Below are positions 15,109 to 24,489 of a stretch of 64,000 bases of DNA, piece by piece. The translations under genes were made by a program, and so were the position numbers. Location of the stretch: the NCBI GenBank assembly GCA_023421675.1, contig JAEZTC010000001.1, forward strand, positions 62,001 to 126,000, in the 5' to 3' direction. The notes under the pieces were generated by a model. That model searched no databases. It had not been told where the DNA came from and saw only the letters and a list, made by a program, of their open reading frames with translations. Position 1 is the stretch's first letter. The number at the start of each line of letters is the position of its first letter. The DNA comes from Bacillota bacterium. Its GTDB lineage: Bacteria; Bacillota; Clostridia; Acetivibrionales; JANLFN01.

Positions 15109-15525
15109 TTAATCGTATATTACATTTTTTCCTTCATCACTTAACTTTTTTAAAGATGCTAGCATATTATTTATCTCTTCATCGGAATGTCTTTCCCATG
15201 AACCTAATTCGGCTATTATTTTCAAAGGAAATTTAGACCTATATGAACGCGTTGGGTTTCCAGGGAATTTTTTGTCAGTTAAGTTTGGGTCATTTTCAAA
15301 TTCACCTAATGGTTCTACAATATAAATTCTTTCTTTTGATTCAGATGTCGCTAATTCAGCACCCCATTTTGCAGCATTCAATGTTGCAGTAAAATAAATG
15401 TAGTTGGATTTTTTATTTTGGTAATTTGATAAGTGTTGTGGTTCCAATAAATCTCCAATTTTGAGTTCTGCTTTAGTACCATGAAAAAAAGGACCATTAT
15501 CTAAAACATCTTTTTTGTCATTCAT
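15109..15525 (-). CDS. arr: NAD(+)-rifampin ADP-ribosyltransferase
   Basis: A 138-residue protein with the Arr signature throughout: GPFFHGTKAELKIGDLL near the N-terminus, YIYFTATLNAAKWGAELA in the middle, and VEPLGEFENDPN then DKKFPGNPTRSYRSKFPL. Arr inactivates rifamycins by attaching ADP-ribose from NAD to the C23 hydroxyl. It is full length for the family. It is a single gene with no mobile-element sequence next to it, so it looks like a chromosomal resistance determinant. Activity is inferred. Confidence 0.93.
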   Translation of the reverse strand: MNDKKDVLDNGPFFHGTKAELKIGDLLEPQHLSNYQNKKSNYIYFTATLNAAKWGAELATSESKERIYIVEPLGEFENDPNLTDKKFPGNPTRSYRSKFPLKIIAELGSWERHSDEEINNMLASLKKLSDEGKNVIYD

Positions 15526-15932
15526 GCGCAGTCTCCAATCTATTAATTTTATTAATCATATTTTAATGGCAGAGTGAAAGAAATAATAGTCTGCATCTTA
15601 ACTTTTATATATGATATAATTAAACTGGAGATAAAAAGTTATGCGTATAAGAAATAGATTTTAAGAGCCAATAACATTCTGCATATATCCTCTGATAGAA
15701 AATAAAACAGTGCTAGCATTTAGCACTGTTTCTTAACTTATCTCAGATCCTTTTCTTCTTTCTAAACAGTATAGCTTTGATTCCAAATGACCCCCGGAGG
15801 TAAGGGGGATTGTTCTATTGATTACATTCTTTCCATATGATAAGATTTGAAAATGGAAGGCGTTGCCATACCAAGGTCTGAAAAGTTATGCTTGGTGACC
15901 GTCCCCATATTTTTTCTAAAGGATATTTTGAT
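15526..15932. other. Intergenic stretch with one terminator-like hairpin
   Basis: AAACAGTGCTA (15705-15715) pairs perfectly with TAGCACTGTTT (15721-15731) around a 5-nt loop. No further gene is supported in this stretch. Confidence 0.55.
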
Positions 15933-17060
15933 ATGATTTGTAAAAATAATAGAGCTAAAGAAAAAGTGCACATAAAGTTATTGGCATTGGTATCGGTAAT
16001 TGTTGTTATGTTCTTTACAGCAAACTTTTACACCTATGCATGTACAATATTTACAAAAGAACAGGATGGAAAGGTATTAGTCGGAAACAATGAGGATTAT
16101 CTTTATCACATTAATTCCAGCATGACAGTCAAAGCTGCTGATAAAGATTCATATGGAATGGTGTTTTTCTCTAATTCCTCGTATGTTCAGGGAGGCATGA
16201 ACGAAAAGGGATTGTTTTATGATGGAGCGGCTTGCCCCTCAACAAATGTGCCATATTCCAAAGATAAGCAAATCCTAGGCATGAATTTTGGAGAAGAGGT
16301 TCTTTCCAAATGTTCAAATGTGGACGAAGCAGTCGATTTTCTCAAAAAATATAATATCCCTAAGAGTTTTGGAGACCATTTACTGCTGGCAGATGCAACA
16401 GGTAAATCGGCAATTGTCGAATGGGTTCAGGATGAGATGAGAATAATACCGAAAGAGAAGGATTATCAGGTTGTAACTAATTTTTTCATTTCCAACCCCG
16501 AATTAGGAGGGTATCCATGTAACAGGTATGAGACAGCCGAAGCAATGCTAAAAGGTTTTGATAATATCTCGTTGGCAAACTTTAAGGATGTCCTTTCTAA
16601 TGTCAAACAGGATTGGGGTGATGGAGGGACAAAATATTCAAACATTTACGACTTGAGAAACAAAATAGTGTATGTATTTAAAAAAGCAGATTTCGGCAGT
16701 GCTGCAAGCATTAATCTTTCCATAGAACTTGGAAAACTGAAACATGGTGAAAAAGAAAACTATAAAATAGAAGAGCTGTACTATGAGAAATTTGAGGATA
16801 ATTCATTCAACCCAGTGGTTGACAGTTCAAGAATTGGTGACGCAAATGAAGAAAGTTCAGCTAATTCAGAAGTTAAAAATAAAATTAAATCAGATCAAAC
16901 AGGAACAAATTTAAAGAATAAAAATGAATTATACAAAAACACAACCGAGAACGATTCGGCACTCATTTTGTGGGGTTCAATTTTGGGTATATTGGTAGTT
17001 GGTGGTGTGATTATCTTTCTTTTAAAGCACAAGAGCAAACATACAATAAAGAGTGAATAA
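15933..17060 (+). CDS. Surface-anchored Ntn hydrolase (choloylglycine/acyltransferase-like)
   Basis: A 375-residue protein. It has a signal peptide (hydrophobic about 15-33, ending NFYTYA), then Cys as the first mature residue (CTIFTKEQDGK...GNNEDY), which is the N-terminal nucleophile pattern of linear-amide C-N hydrolases and C45-type acyltransferases. The catalytic domain runs to about residue 280, followed by a Lys/Asn/Ser-rich linker and a C-terminal membrane span (LILWGSILGILVVGGVIIF) with a basic tail, so the enzyme faces outward. The substrate is unknown. ATG 15933 follows AAAGGA; an in-frame ATG at 15888 would lengthen the signal peptide. Confidence 0.8.
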   Translation: MICKNNRAKEKVHIKLLALVSVIVVMFFTANFYTYACTIFTKEQDGKVLVGNNEDYLYHINSSMTVKAADKDSYGMVFFSNSSYVQGGMNEKGLFYDGAACPSTNVPYSKDKQILGMNFGEEVLSKCSNVDEAVDFLKKYNIPKSFGDHLLLADATGKSAIVEWVQDEMRIIPKEKDYQVVTNFFISNPELGGYPCNRYETAEAMLKGFDNISLANFKDVLSNVKQDWGDGGTKYSNIYDLRNKIVYVFKKADFGSAASINLSIELGKLKHGEKENYKIEELYYEKFEDNSFNPVVDSSRIGDANEESSANSEVKNKIKSDQTGTNLKNKNELYKNTTENDSALILWGSILGILVVGGVIIFLLKHKSKHTIKSE

Positions 17061-17179
17061 AACTCGTCCCCTTGATTTCAAAGGTATACGCGTGTTGTTA
17101 ATATTTTCTCTATAAGTATTTTCTAATGTTATGAGTAATAATATTCATTGTACTAAAGGATCGAATTGAGGTGCGGCCA

Positions 17180-17764
17180 ATGACAAAAATGAATCCCAAG
17201 GTTGATGAATACCTTAATAAACTCACAAAATGGAAGCAGGAAATGGAAAAACTGAGAATGATACTTCTTGACTGTGAGCTGAACGAGGAATTCAAGTGGG
17301 GTAAACCCTGTTACACATTAGGTAAAGACAACATCGCTTTAATACATGGATTCAAAGAATACTGTGCACTTCTCTTTTTCAAAGGTGCCTTATTGAAGGA
17401 CGCCAAGGGCATTCTGACTCAGCAGACCGAGAATGTCCAAGCTGGGCGTCAGGTACGGTTCACAGATGTTAATAAAATTGTTGAGATGGAAGGTACCTTG
17501 AAAGACTATATAAATGAAGCCATTGATATAGAAAAAGCGGGGTTACAGGTGGATTTAAAAAAGAGTATTGAAGCCATCCCGGAAGAATTGCAAAATAAGT
17601 TCAATGAAAACTCTGATTTGAAAGCTGCATTCGGAAAATTAACACCAGGACGCCAAAGAGCATATGTCCTTTACTTTTCACAGCCCAAACAATCAAAAAC
17701 CCGGGAGTCAAGGATTGGAAAATATGTGCAGCAAATCCTTAATGGAAAGGGACTGAATGATTAG
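17180..17764 (+). CDS. YdeI/DUF1801-type protein
   Basis: A 194-residue protein with the YdhG/DUF1801 fold at about residues 10-115 (EEFKWGKPCYTLGKDNIALIHGFKEYCALLFFKGALL) and a C-terminal segment typical of YdeI-like proteins (LTPGRQRAYVLYFSQPKQSKTRESRI). Members bind or chaperone small ligands; YdeI in Bacillus has been linked to iron. The actual role is unproven. ATG 17180 follows TTGAGGTG. It has its own gap on both sides. Confidence 0.85.
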   Translation: MTKMNPKVDEYLNKLTKWKQEMEKLRMILLDCELNEEFKWGKPCYTLGKDNIALIHGFKEYCALLFFKGALLKDAKGILTQQTENVQAGRQVRFTDVNKIVEMEGTLKDYINEAIDIEKAGLQVDLKKSIEAIPEELQNKFNENSDLKAAFGKLTPGRQRAYVLYFSQPKQSKTRESRIGKYVQQILNGKGLND

Positions 17765-17977
17765 TGTATTTTAATAATGCCCATTCAGACCGTAACTTAT
17801 TAAATCACAAATTATGCTCTATCCATCCTTATCTTTTTTCTTCTCTTTTCATAATTAGATTAACCTTTTCTTGACGTTATCCATTTGAGAAAATAATCTG
17901 CAAGCTATTCAGATTTAACCCAAACTGGTCGAATGTGTGATATGCTTAAATGGTAAGTTTTGAGAGGAGAGATCGTC

Positions 17978-18646
17978 ATGAAAATCATTAATAAACCTGA
18001 ATTTTTGAAAAGAAGTGTTGAAACGCTTGAAGAAATATTTGATATGCTAACAAAGCTTCCGGCTATACAGCTGAAAGATTTACAGGGGAAGCAAACAGCG
18101 CTTGTTATAGTTGATATGATAAACGGGTTTGCCAGGGAAGGTGCATTAATGAGTCCAAGAGTGGAAGGATTGATTCCTGGAATAGTAAAATTGTCAGAGG
18201 ACTGTGACCAATTGAATATTACAAAGCTTGCATTCGCAGACTGCCATACAAAGGCTTCACCGGAATTTGATGCTTATCCGGTACATTGTATGGAAGGAAC
18301 AAATGAAGGGAAAATCGTTGATGAACTTATAGAAGTCGGGGGTTATAACCTTATTCCAAAAAACTCTACAAATGGCTTTATAGAAGAAGAATTTCAGAAG
18401 TGGTTAAAGAAAAACGAACATATAAATAACTTCATAATTGTCGGTGACTGTACCGATATCTGTGTACAGCAATTTGCAATAACACTAAAGACTTGGTTCA
18501 ATATGCAAAATAAAAAGGTAAGAGTGATAGTTCCTTTAAATGCAGTTGAAACTTATGATCTCGGGATACACAATGGCGATTTAATGAATGTAATGGCACT
18601 GTACAATATGATAATTAATGGGGTAGAAGTGGTTCGGAACGTATGA
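17978..18646 (+). CDS. pncA: Nicotinamidase-like cysteine hydrolase
   Basis: A 222-residue isochorismatase-fold protein. ALVIVDMINGF carries the catalytic Asp. ADCHTKASPEFDAYPVHC matches the nicotinamidase segment, and GDCTDICVQQFA contains the nucleophilic Cys and the cis-peptide. It is expected to deaminate nicotinamide to nicotinate. The next gene converts nicotinate to NaMN, which supports this substrate within the broad family. ATG 17978 follows GAGAGGAGAGATC. The two genes lie 82 bp apart and probably form an NAD-salvage unit. Confidence 0.85.
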   Translation: MKIINKPEFLKRSVETLEEIFDMLTKLPAIQLKDLQGKQTALVIVDMINGFAREGALMSPRVEGLIPGIVKLSEDCDQLNITKLAFADCHTKASPEFDAYPVHCMEGTNEGKIVDELIEVGGYNLIPKNSTNGFIEEEFQKWLKKNEHINNFIIVGDCTDICVQQFAITLKTWFNMQNKKVRVIVPLNAVETYDLGIHNGDLMNVMALYNMIINGVEVVRNV

Positions 18647-18728
18647 TAAGAATCACTCTGCGGCGTCAGATTTTACTTGTGCGCTGCTCATATATAAAAA
18701 ATAAACCCCGTTGAAGGGAGACATTAAA

Positions 18729-20171
18729 ATGAACAAGATGAATTTAACTATGCTGACAGATTTTTATGAGTTAACTATGGCAAATGGATATTTTCAGAAT
18801 AATTTGAAAGAAAAACAAGCCTATTTCGATATGTTTTTCAGAAAGGTCCCGGATAACGGCGGCTATGCGATAATGGCTGGAGTTGAGCAGCTTATACAGT
18901 ATCTTAAAAACCTTAAGTTTGATGATAAAGATATAGAATACCTCAGAAGTAAAAAAATGTTTAGTGAAGAATTTTTGCAGTACCTCAGAACTTTTAAGTT
19001 CAGCTGTGATGTTTGGGCTATACCTGAAGGTACTCCTATATTTCCAAATGAGCCGGTCGTAACTGTGAGAGGACCTGTAATTGAAGCCCAGTTTATTGAA
19101 ACGATGATTCTGCTAACAATAAACCATCAAAGTCTGATAGCAACAAAGGCAAACCGTATTGTCAGAGCTGCGCAAGGAAGAAATGTTATGGAGTTTGGCT
19201 CAAGAAGGGCGCAGGGCTATGACGGGGCTATCTATGGTGCAAGGGCTGCATACATAGGTGGGTGTGTTGGTACTGCATGCACCATTGCAGAGAGAGAATA
19301 TGATATTCCGGCTATTGGTACAATGGCGCATAGCTGGATTCAGATGTTTCCAACCGAATTGGAGGCTTTCCGTGCTTATGCTTTGACATATCCCGATAGT
19401 TGTACGCTTCTTGTAGATACCTATAGTGTATTAAAATCGGGTGTTCCTAACGCAATAAAAGTATTTAGCGAGGAAATAGTTCCAAGGGGATTCAGACCCA
19501 AGGGAATAAGGATTGATAGCGGTGACATTACATATCTTTCAAGGGAAGCAAGAAAAATGCTGGATGAAGCTGGGTTCAGTGACTGTAAAATCGTTGCATC
19601 AAACTCACTCGACGAATTTATTATAAGAGATATTCTTGTCCAAGGTGCACAGGTGGATTTATTCGGTGTTGGGGAACGCTTAATCACTTCAAAGTCAGAG
19701 CCTGTATTTGGTGGGGTTTACAAGCTGGTGGCAGTTGAAGAAAATAGTGTAATGATTCCTAAAATAAAGCTTAGTGAAAATGTAGGGAAAATAACCAATC
19801 CGGGATTTAAACAGGCTTGGAGGCTATTTGACAAGGTGAGCGGAAAAGCAATTGCAGACGTACTTACAACTAATGAAGAGATTATAGATGAAAACAAGCC
19901 TTATGAACTATTTGATCCAGAATATACATGGAAAAGAAAGACTATTACCAACTTTTCTGCAAAAAGACTTCTAACCAGGATTTTTGATAAGGGAGCATGT
20001 GTATATGAAAATCCGAGGTTAAGCGAAATTAAAAGCTACTGCAAAGAGCAGATTGATACATTGTGGGATGAGGTAAAAAGATTTGAAAACCCTCACAAAT
20101 ACTATGTAGATTTGTCAAAGAAATTGTGGGAGATGAAGGAAAGGCTATTACAGGAGTATTCGGTGAAATAG
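18729..20171 (+). CDS. pncB: Nicotinate phosphoribosyltransferase
   Basis: A 480-residue enzyme that couples nicotinate and PRPP to nicotinate mononucleotide with ATP hydrolysis. The N-terminus LTDFYELTMANGYF, the FGSRRAQG segment, the GTMAHSW motif containing the phosphorylated His, and the IRIDSGDI phosphoribosyl-binding motif are all present. The length fits the longer bacterial type. ATG 18729 follows GAAGGGAGACATTAAA. It is downstream of the nicotinamidase gene and gives a complete nicotinamide-to-NaMN route. Confidence 0.94.
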   Translation: MNKMNLTMLTDFYELTMANGYFQNNLKEKQAYFDMFFRKVPDNGGYAIMAGVEQLIQYLKNLKFDDKDIEYLRSKKMFSEEFLQYLRTFKFSCDVWAIPEGTPIFPNEPVVTVRGPVIEAQFIETMILLTINHQSLIATKANRIVRAAQGRNVMEFGSRRAQGYDGAIYGARAAYIGGCVGTACTIAEREYDIPAIGTMAHSWIQMFPTELEAFRAYALTYPDSCTLLVDTYSVLKSGVPNAIKVFSEEIVPRGFRPKGIRIDSGDITYLSREARKMLDEAGFSDCKIVASNSLDEFIIRDILVQGAQVDLFGVGERLITSKSEPVFGGVYKLVAVEENSVMIPKIKLSENVGKITNPGFKQAWRLFDKVSGKAIADVLTTNEEIIDENKPYELFDPEYTWKRKTITNFSAKRLLTRIFDKGACVYENPRLSEIKSYCKEQIDTLWDEVKRFENPHKYYVDLSKKLWEMKERLLQEYSVK

Positions 20172-20326
20172 AATAATAGAGTGAGATAATATCATGAATA
20201 ACCTGTTATTGAGAAGACCAACGGTTAATTATAAGAGTACATTATTGTTGAAAAGAGAATACAATATCAAAGTTTGAAAGTAATTCAAATTGAATAATTT
20301 TCTTAAAAAAGAAGGGGAGATATACA

Positions 20327-20674
20327 GTGATGAAAGATTTTCCTGAATTTATGAAGAATCCAAAGAACCGTGTGCCCGGGAGTGCACAGAACACAGAGGA
20401 CATTGAAGGGTATTACTATGAAGGACCGGGAGGCGGGCAGATGGCTTTCTGGACCTGTAATTCTGATAGAGTATCCAAAAAGCACAAGCACGATTTTGAC
20501 GAGTACACAGTCGTAGTGTCAGGACAGTATGTTGCATGCTTTGAAGACAAGGAAATAATCCTTAATCCTGGTGATGAGCTGTTCGTCCCGGCAGGTACTC
20601 TGCAGTGGGGCAGATGCATAGCCGGAACAAGAACAATTCATGCTTTTGGTGGTAAAAGAATAAAAACAGAGTAA
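20327..20674 (+). CDS. Small cupin-domain protein
   Basis: A 115-residue single-cupin protein. The KKHKHDFDEYTVVVSGQ segment holds the first cupin motif with His, Asp and Glu, and the NPGDELFVPAGTLQWG segment is the second. It probably binds a metal; the ligand or reaction is unknown. GTG 20327 has AAGGGGAG at ideal spacing; ATG 20330 is also possible. A terminator follows. Confidence 0.8.
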   Translation: MMKDFPEFMKNPKNRVPGSAQNTEDIEGYYYEGPGGGQMAFWTCNSDRVSKKHKHDFDEYTVVVSGQYVACFEDKEIILNPGDELFVPAGTLQWGRCIAGTRTIHAFGGKRIKTE

Positions 20675-20724
20675 ATTATTTATTTTTTCTAATACAGAAC
20701 AACAAATAATGATTTGTAAATTTT

Positions 20725-20760
20725 AGAGGGCACAGATACCATTCTGTTGCTCTTTTCTTT
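20725..20760 (+). terminator. Terminator of the cupin gene
   Basis: AGAG and ACAGA (20725-20736) pair with TCTGT and CTCT (20743-20753) with an internal loop, followed by TTTTCTTTT. Confidence 0.6.
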
Positions 20761-20881
20761 TAAAATCGCCTTTAGACATGTTAATAACTCCTATTTTAGA
20801 TAGTTTGAATAAAATAGCAATTATCGAAATATAATATATTTCAGAGTATGACCATTCTTTTTTCATTAAAGGAGAAGAAGT

Positions 20882-21472
20882 ATGGAGTTAAGAGGAAGTA
20901 AAACCTATGAGAATTTAATGAGGGCATTCGCTGGAGAGAGCCAAGCAAGAAATAGATATAACATTGCTGCATCTGCAGCGAAGAAGGAAGGGTTTCAAGT
21001 CATTGAGGCAGTATTTAATTATACTGCAGATCAGGAAAGAGCTCATACTAAGGTATTCTATCAAAAGCTAAAGGAATTTGCGGGAGATACTATAAGCATA
21101 TGCGGAGGATACCCTATCGACCTTTATGATAACACTGTGAAGGCCCTAAGGGCTGCCCAACATAATGAACTGGAGGAATGGGATAAAGTATATAAGGGTT
21201 TTGGTAAAGAAGCAAGGGACGAAGGATTTACATCCATCGCTTATATCTTCGAAGCTATTGCAGCAATTGAAAAGACTCATGCAGACCGATTTGGCAGAAT
21301 TGCGGATGAACTGGAAGGAGGTAACTTCTTCAGAAAAAATGAGGAAATTGCCTGGATATGTACCAATTGCGGGCATATCCATATAGGGAAGGAAGCTCCG
21401 GAGGTTTGCAGTGTTTGTCAACATCCACAAGGATTTTTCATGCCATTTGCAGAATCTTTTGCAGAAAAATAA
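20882..21472 (+). CDS. rbr: Rubrerythrin
   Basis: A 196-residue peroxide-reducing enzyme of anaerobes. The ferritin-like diiron domain (about 1-145) contains the Glu ligands in FAGESQARNRY, DQERAH and the IAAIEKTHADRF helix. The C-terminal rubredoxin-like domain binds one iron through CTNCGH and CSVC (about 160-180). ATG 20882 follows AAAGGAGAAG. It protects against peroxide and supports an anaerobic host. It is monocistronic, facing the AraC-type gene on the other strand. Confidence 0.96.
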   Translation: MELRGSKTYENLMRAFAGESQARNRYNIAASAAKKEGFQVIEAVFNYTADQERAHTKVFYQKLKEFAGDTISICGGYPIDLYDNTVKALRAAQHNELEEWDKVYKGFGKEARDEGFTSIAYIFEAIAAIEKTHADRFGRIADELEGGNFFRKNEEIAWICTNCGHIHIGKEAPEVCSVCQHPQGFFMPFAESFAEK

Positions 21473-21524
21473 TATCATTCGCCAGATATATGGAAATAAA
21501 TAAAAAATTTTATCAGAAAGGTAT

Positions 21525-22328
21525 TTACTCCTGCTTTTTTAGGCTGTTTCTGAATTCGGTAGGGGTCATTCCACTGTATGTTTTAAATACACGGTTAAAG
21601 TTCCTGATGCTTTCGAAGCCGCATTCTAAAGCTATTGTGGCTATATTTGAATCTGTTGTTACTAATAAGCTCTGCGCCATATTTATACGAAGCTTATTTA
21701 TATAATCATTAAACTGTTCGCCTATTTTGTGGTTAAATATGCGTGATATATGAAATTTACTGAATCCTAAATCCTTTGCTGTGTTTTCGAGAGTTATATT
21801 CTCATAGAAACGGCTGCCTATATATCTTAAAAGCTTCTGAATTGTAGTATCATGAAGCTGTTTACCGTCTTTAAAAACAAAAATCTTATCCAGTTTGCCG
21901 AAAATAGAATACAAAAGACCTTTAATCACATATTGATTCCTGTCCTTTAAATCTTCAGCCAAAAGCATATTAAGCAGATAATTAATTTCTTCATCAAAGG
22001 AATCTTTCTTAAAAAACGGGTCAGCCAGGGTTTTACCCAAGCACTTGCTGAAATAACTCCTGACAATATCCGGAGAAAAGACAATTATCATAAGTTTACA
22101 GTCGGATATACTGCTGTAACTATGGACATCGTTCGGAAAGCATAAGACCATATCCCCTTTTTTTAGTTCCTTCTTGTTATAGTTTACCGATATGATTGTT
22201 TCACCTTCTACAATATATGCAAGCTCCATATGTGAATGAAGGTGAAGAGGAAAGTTGAAATTTTCTACAATTTGCAGCCTGAAATCGAAAGGCTCATTTG
22301 TGATTGCTGTCTCGTAATAGGGATACAT
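21525..22328 (-). CDS. AraC-family transcriptional regulator
   Basis: A 267-residue protein with an N-terminal cupin sensor (PLHLHSHMELAYIVEGE, about residues 25-45) and a C-terminal double helix-turn-helix (about 165-262) ending in the family signature IATIALECGFESIRNFNRVFKTYSGMTP. The ligand is unknown. It lies just downstream of the S66 peptidase gene in the same direction (117 bp), so it may regulate that gene or be co-expressed. ATG 22328 follows GGAGATAAGTC. Confidence 0.92.
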   Translation of the reverse strand: MYPYYETAITNEPFDFRLQIVENFNFPLHLHSHMELAYIVEGETIISVNYNKKELKKGDMVLCFPNDVHSYSSISDCKLMIIVFSPDIVRSYFSKCLGKTLADPFFKKDSFDEEINYLLNMLLAEDLKDRNQYVIKGLLYSIFGKLDKIFVFKDGKQLHDTTIQKLLRYIGSRFYENITLENTAKDLGFSKFHISRIFNHKIGEQFNDYINKLRINMAQSLLVTTDSNIATIALECGFESIRNFNRVFKTYSGMTPTEFRNSLKKQE

Positions 22329-22445
22329 GACTTATCTCCATAGTTTTAATAGACTTGCACTGTTTATTTTAATATACCATCACACAGCAATGTATGTCCA
22401 TATTCAAAAGCATCACCCAAGCTGGGACATATATTTAGTTGCCTT

Positions 22446-23390
22446 TTAATAAAGGCATTTGTCACAAATAAGGACTTTTTTATCAGTAGCGTCGAGTTCC
22501 ACTTCGACGCCTATTGGCAGTATGATTGATGGGCATGTATGGCTGCAATCGAACTCTGATAATACTGGGATATCTGTATCGCCTAAAACCTCCAGTAAAA
22601 TATCGTGAGGCATTTTACCGCACCCCTCGTCATTAAATGCATTATGTTTACCCAATATAATTCCGCTTATCTTATCGAAAACATTGTTAAGTTTAAGAAA
22701 AGAAAAACTTCTTTCTACAATAGAAGCAGTCTTATCAGTATCTTCAATAAAGAGAATGTCACCTTCCCTAATTTCCGGCATATATTTGCTGCCCCAAATT
22801 CCTGTAATAGTATTTAAATTTCCACCAATCAGTCTGCCCCTTGATTTTCCTTTACGGGCTGTTATCCATTTATCTGATTGTAAGGATGGAAGCAAGCATG
22901 AGTATGGAATTTTTGGGATATCGAGAAACATGTTTTTGAAATACTCATACCTAAGGTCGGATAGTCCAACATTGCCAAATGATAGAAAATCAAGACCATA
23001 AAAGGTTGTAATGCCTGTCATAGCATAAATGCCTAACAAAATTGCGGTAATATCTGAAAATCCAATAACTATTTTGGGATTATTCAAAAGTGACTTGTAA
23101 TCAATATAAGGAAGAATAGAATTTGATACCCAGCCTCCACAGGATGACATAATACAGTTTATATTTTTGTTTTGTACCAAGGAATTAAACTCTTCAACCC
23201 TTTCTTTGATTGAACCGGATCTGTAATGATCGTATTTCCCGGTAAGCTTTCCTTCACATATATGAAATCCTTTATTCTGAAAATATATCTTTGAATTCTC
23301 ATACTCTTCTGCATATGTAAATGTTGCCGGGGATGATGCAGAAAATACCCCGATTGTGTCACCTTCGTTCAATTTTCTTAAAAAGTTCAT
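22446..23390 (-). CDS. S66-family LD-carboxypeptidase / MccF-like peptidase
   Basis: A 314-residue S66 serine peptidase. The nucleophile elbow is in CGGWVSNS (Ser about 89, equivalent to GGYNSN of MccF). The catalytic Glu is in LFIEDTD and the His in CSHTCPSIILPIG. Members trim L,D-peptide bonds in cell-wall muropeptides or detoxify microcin C-like compounds. SSCGGW in place of IGGY is a mild deviation and the closer match is to the MccF-like subgroup. It is co-directional with the EamA gene upstream and the AraC gene downstream. Confidence 0.88.
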   Translation of the reverse strand: MNFLRKLNEGDTIGVFSASSPATFTYAEEYENSKIYFQNKGFHICEGKLTGKYDHYRSGSIKERVEEFNSLVQNKNINCIMSSCGGWVSNSILPYIDYKSLLNNPKIVIGFSDITAILLGIYAMTGITTFYGLDFLSFGNVGLSDLRYEYFKNMFLDIPKIPYSCLLPSLQSDKWITARKGKSRGRLIGGNLNTITGIWGSKYMPEIREGDILFIEDTDKTASIVERSFSFLKLNNVFDKISGIILGKHNAFNDEGCGKMPHDILLEVLGDTDIPVLSEFDCSHTCPSIILPIGVEVELDATDKKVLICDKCLY

Positions 23391-23481
23391 TGTTTTATCA
23401 CTCCTAATCTAAATGAATGCGCTGCTTTTAGACTGAATTTATTTATAAAGGTTATACGGTTTTGATGTGTGAGGTCAATTC

Positions 23482-24381
23482 TTAAACCATTTTTGTTGAG
23501 TGAAGTAGCAGTTTATGAAGCTTTGCTCCAAAATTAAAAATTATCATTCCGGTTAAAATAACCAGGCCGCCTACAATTGTCGGAAGATCTGGTTGTTCCC
23601 CTGTAAAAACAAATCCCAGCAGAGATGTTAATAACGGAGTAATAAACATATAGTTACTGACAAGAGATGCTTGTTTTGCCTTTTTAAAAGCTAGAGCCCA
23701 TGCAACATAAGCCATTGCACTTGAAAAAGCCCCGAGGATTACTATGTAAAGCAGCTGGATAGGTGGGGCAGTGCTTACTTCTTGGACGGATGCAGGGAGA
23801 AATACAGCAAGCATAACTGCTCCAGCGAAAATACTGAATGCAGAAACCTGCAGCCCTGAATAGGCTTTTGTGAGCTTGCGTTGTAGTATATTATAAATTC
23901 CTAGAGAGATAGCTGCAAGAAGCAGCCAAAGAATTCCATGATTTAGCGAAAAATTATGATTCATCTGTGTCATCACAACAACACCTGAAAATTCTATTAA
24001 GCTTGCTGCCCATTGAAAACTGCTTAATTTTTCCTTATAAAAAATCCTGGCTAACAGTGCTGTAATGACCGGCACAGTTGCGATAATAACGCTGCTGGTG
24101 GCAGCTGTCACTGTTTCACACCCTTTATTAAAAGCAATCATATAAAGAAAGAATCCAAAAAAGCCTGCTGCAAAAAACCATTTCATGTCAGCCCTTTTAG
24201 GTATTTTAATTTTTGCAGTAATTGCTATGGTAAGCAATACACAGGATGCGGTAAAATAGCGAAGAAAGCCCAGGGAAAATGGTGAAAAGTATTCCAGGCT
24301 CAGCCGTGTAAGAACATAAGCCAGTGACCAGAAGAGAATGGTAACGCTTGCGTACGGGTGAAAACTGTTGCTGAATTTCAT
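23482..24381 (-). CDS. EamA/DMT-family transporter
   Basis: About 299 residues with ten predicted membrane segments arranged as two EamA repeats of five. It has the usual FWSLAYVLTRL start and the FLRYFTAS, EKLSSFQW and YVAWALAFKKAK segments. These proteins export amino acids or other metabolites. The start at 24381 is chosen over 24417 because TGGGGC precedes it, but either is possible. It is divergent from a MocR-type regulator with an inverted repeat between them, a common pairing in which the regulator controls the exporter. Confidence 0.9.
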   Translation of the reverse strand: MKFSNSFHPYASVTILFWSLAYVLTRLSLEYFSPFSLGFLRYFTASCVLLTIAITAKIKIPKRADMKWFFAAGFFGFFLYMIAFNKGCETVTAATSSVIIATVPVITALLARIFYKEKLSSFQWAASLIEFSGVVVMTQMNHNFSLNHGILWLLLAAISLGIYNILQRKLTKAYSGLQVSAFSIFAGAVMLAVFLPASVQEVSTAPPIQLLYIVILGAFSSAMAYVAWALAFKKAKQASLVSNYMFITPLLTSLLGFVFTGEQPDLPTIVGGLVILTGMIIFNFGAKLHKLLLHSTKMV

Positions 24382-24437
24382 AGTATTTTTGCCCCATTTA
24401 CAAAATTTATTATTCATTTATAATAAAACCATAAACT

Positions 24438-24484
24438 ACTGGCTCATAAAAGTACCAATTTGAAACACACTTTATTGAGCCGGT
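24438..24484. promoter_or_regulatory. Inverted repeat between eamA and the mocR-type gene
   Basis: ACTGGCTCATAAAAGT (24438-24453) and the inverse of 24469-24484 match at 13 of 16 positions. The location in the short divergent promoter region suggests the operator of the MocR-type regulator. Confidence 0.45.
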
Positions 24485-24489
24485 TTTTA

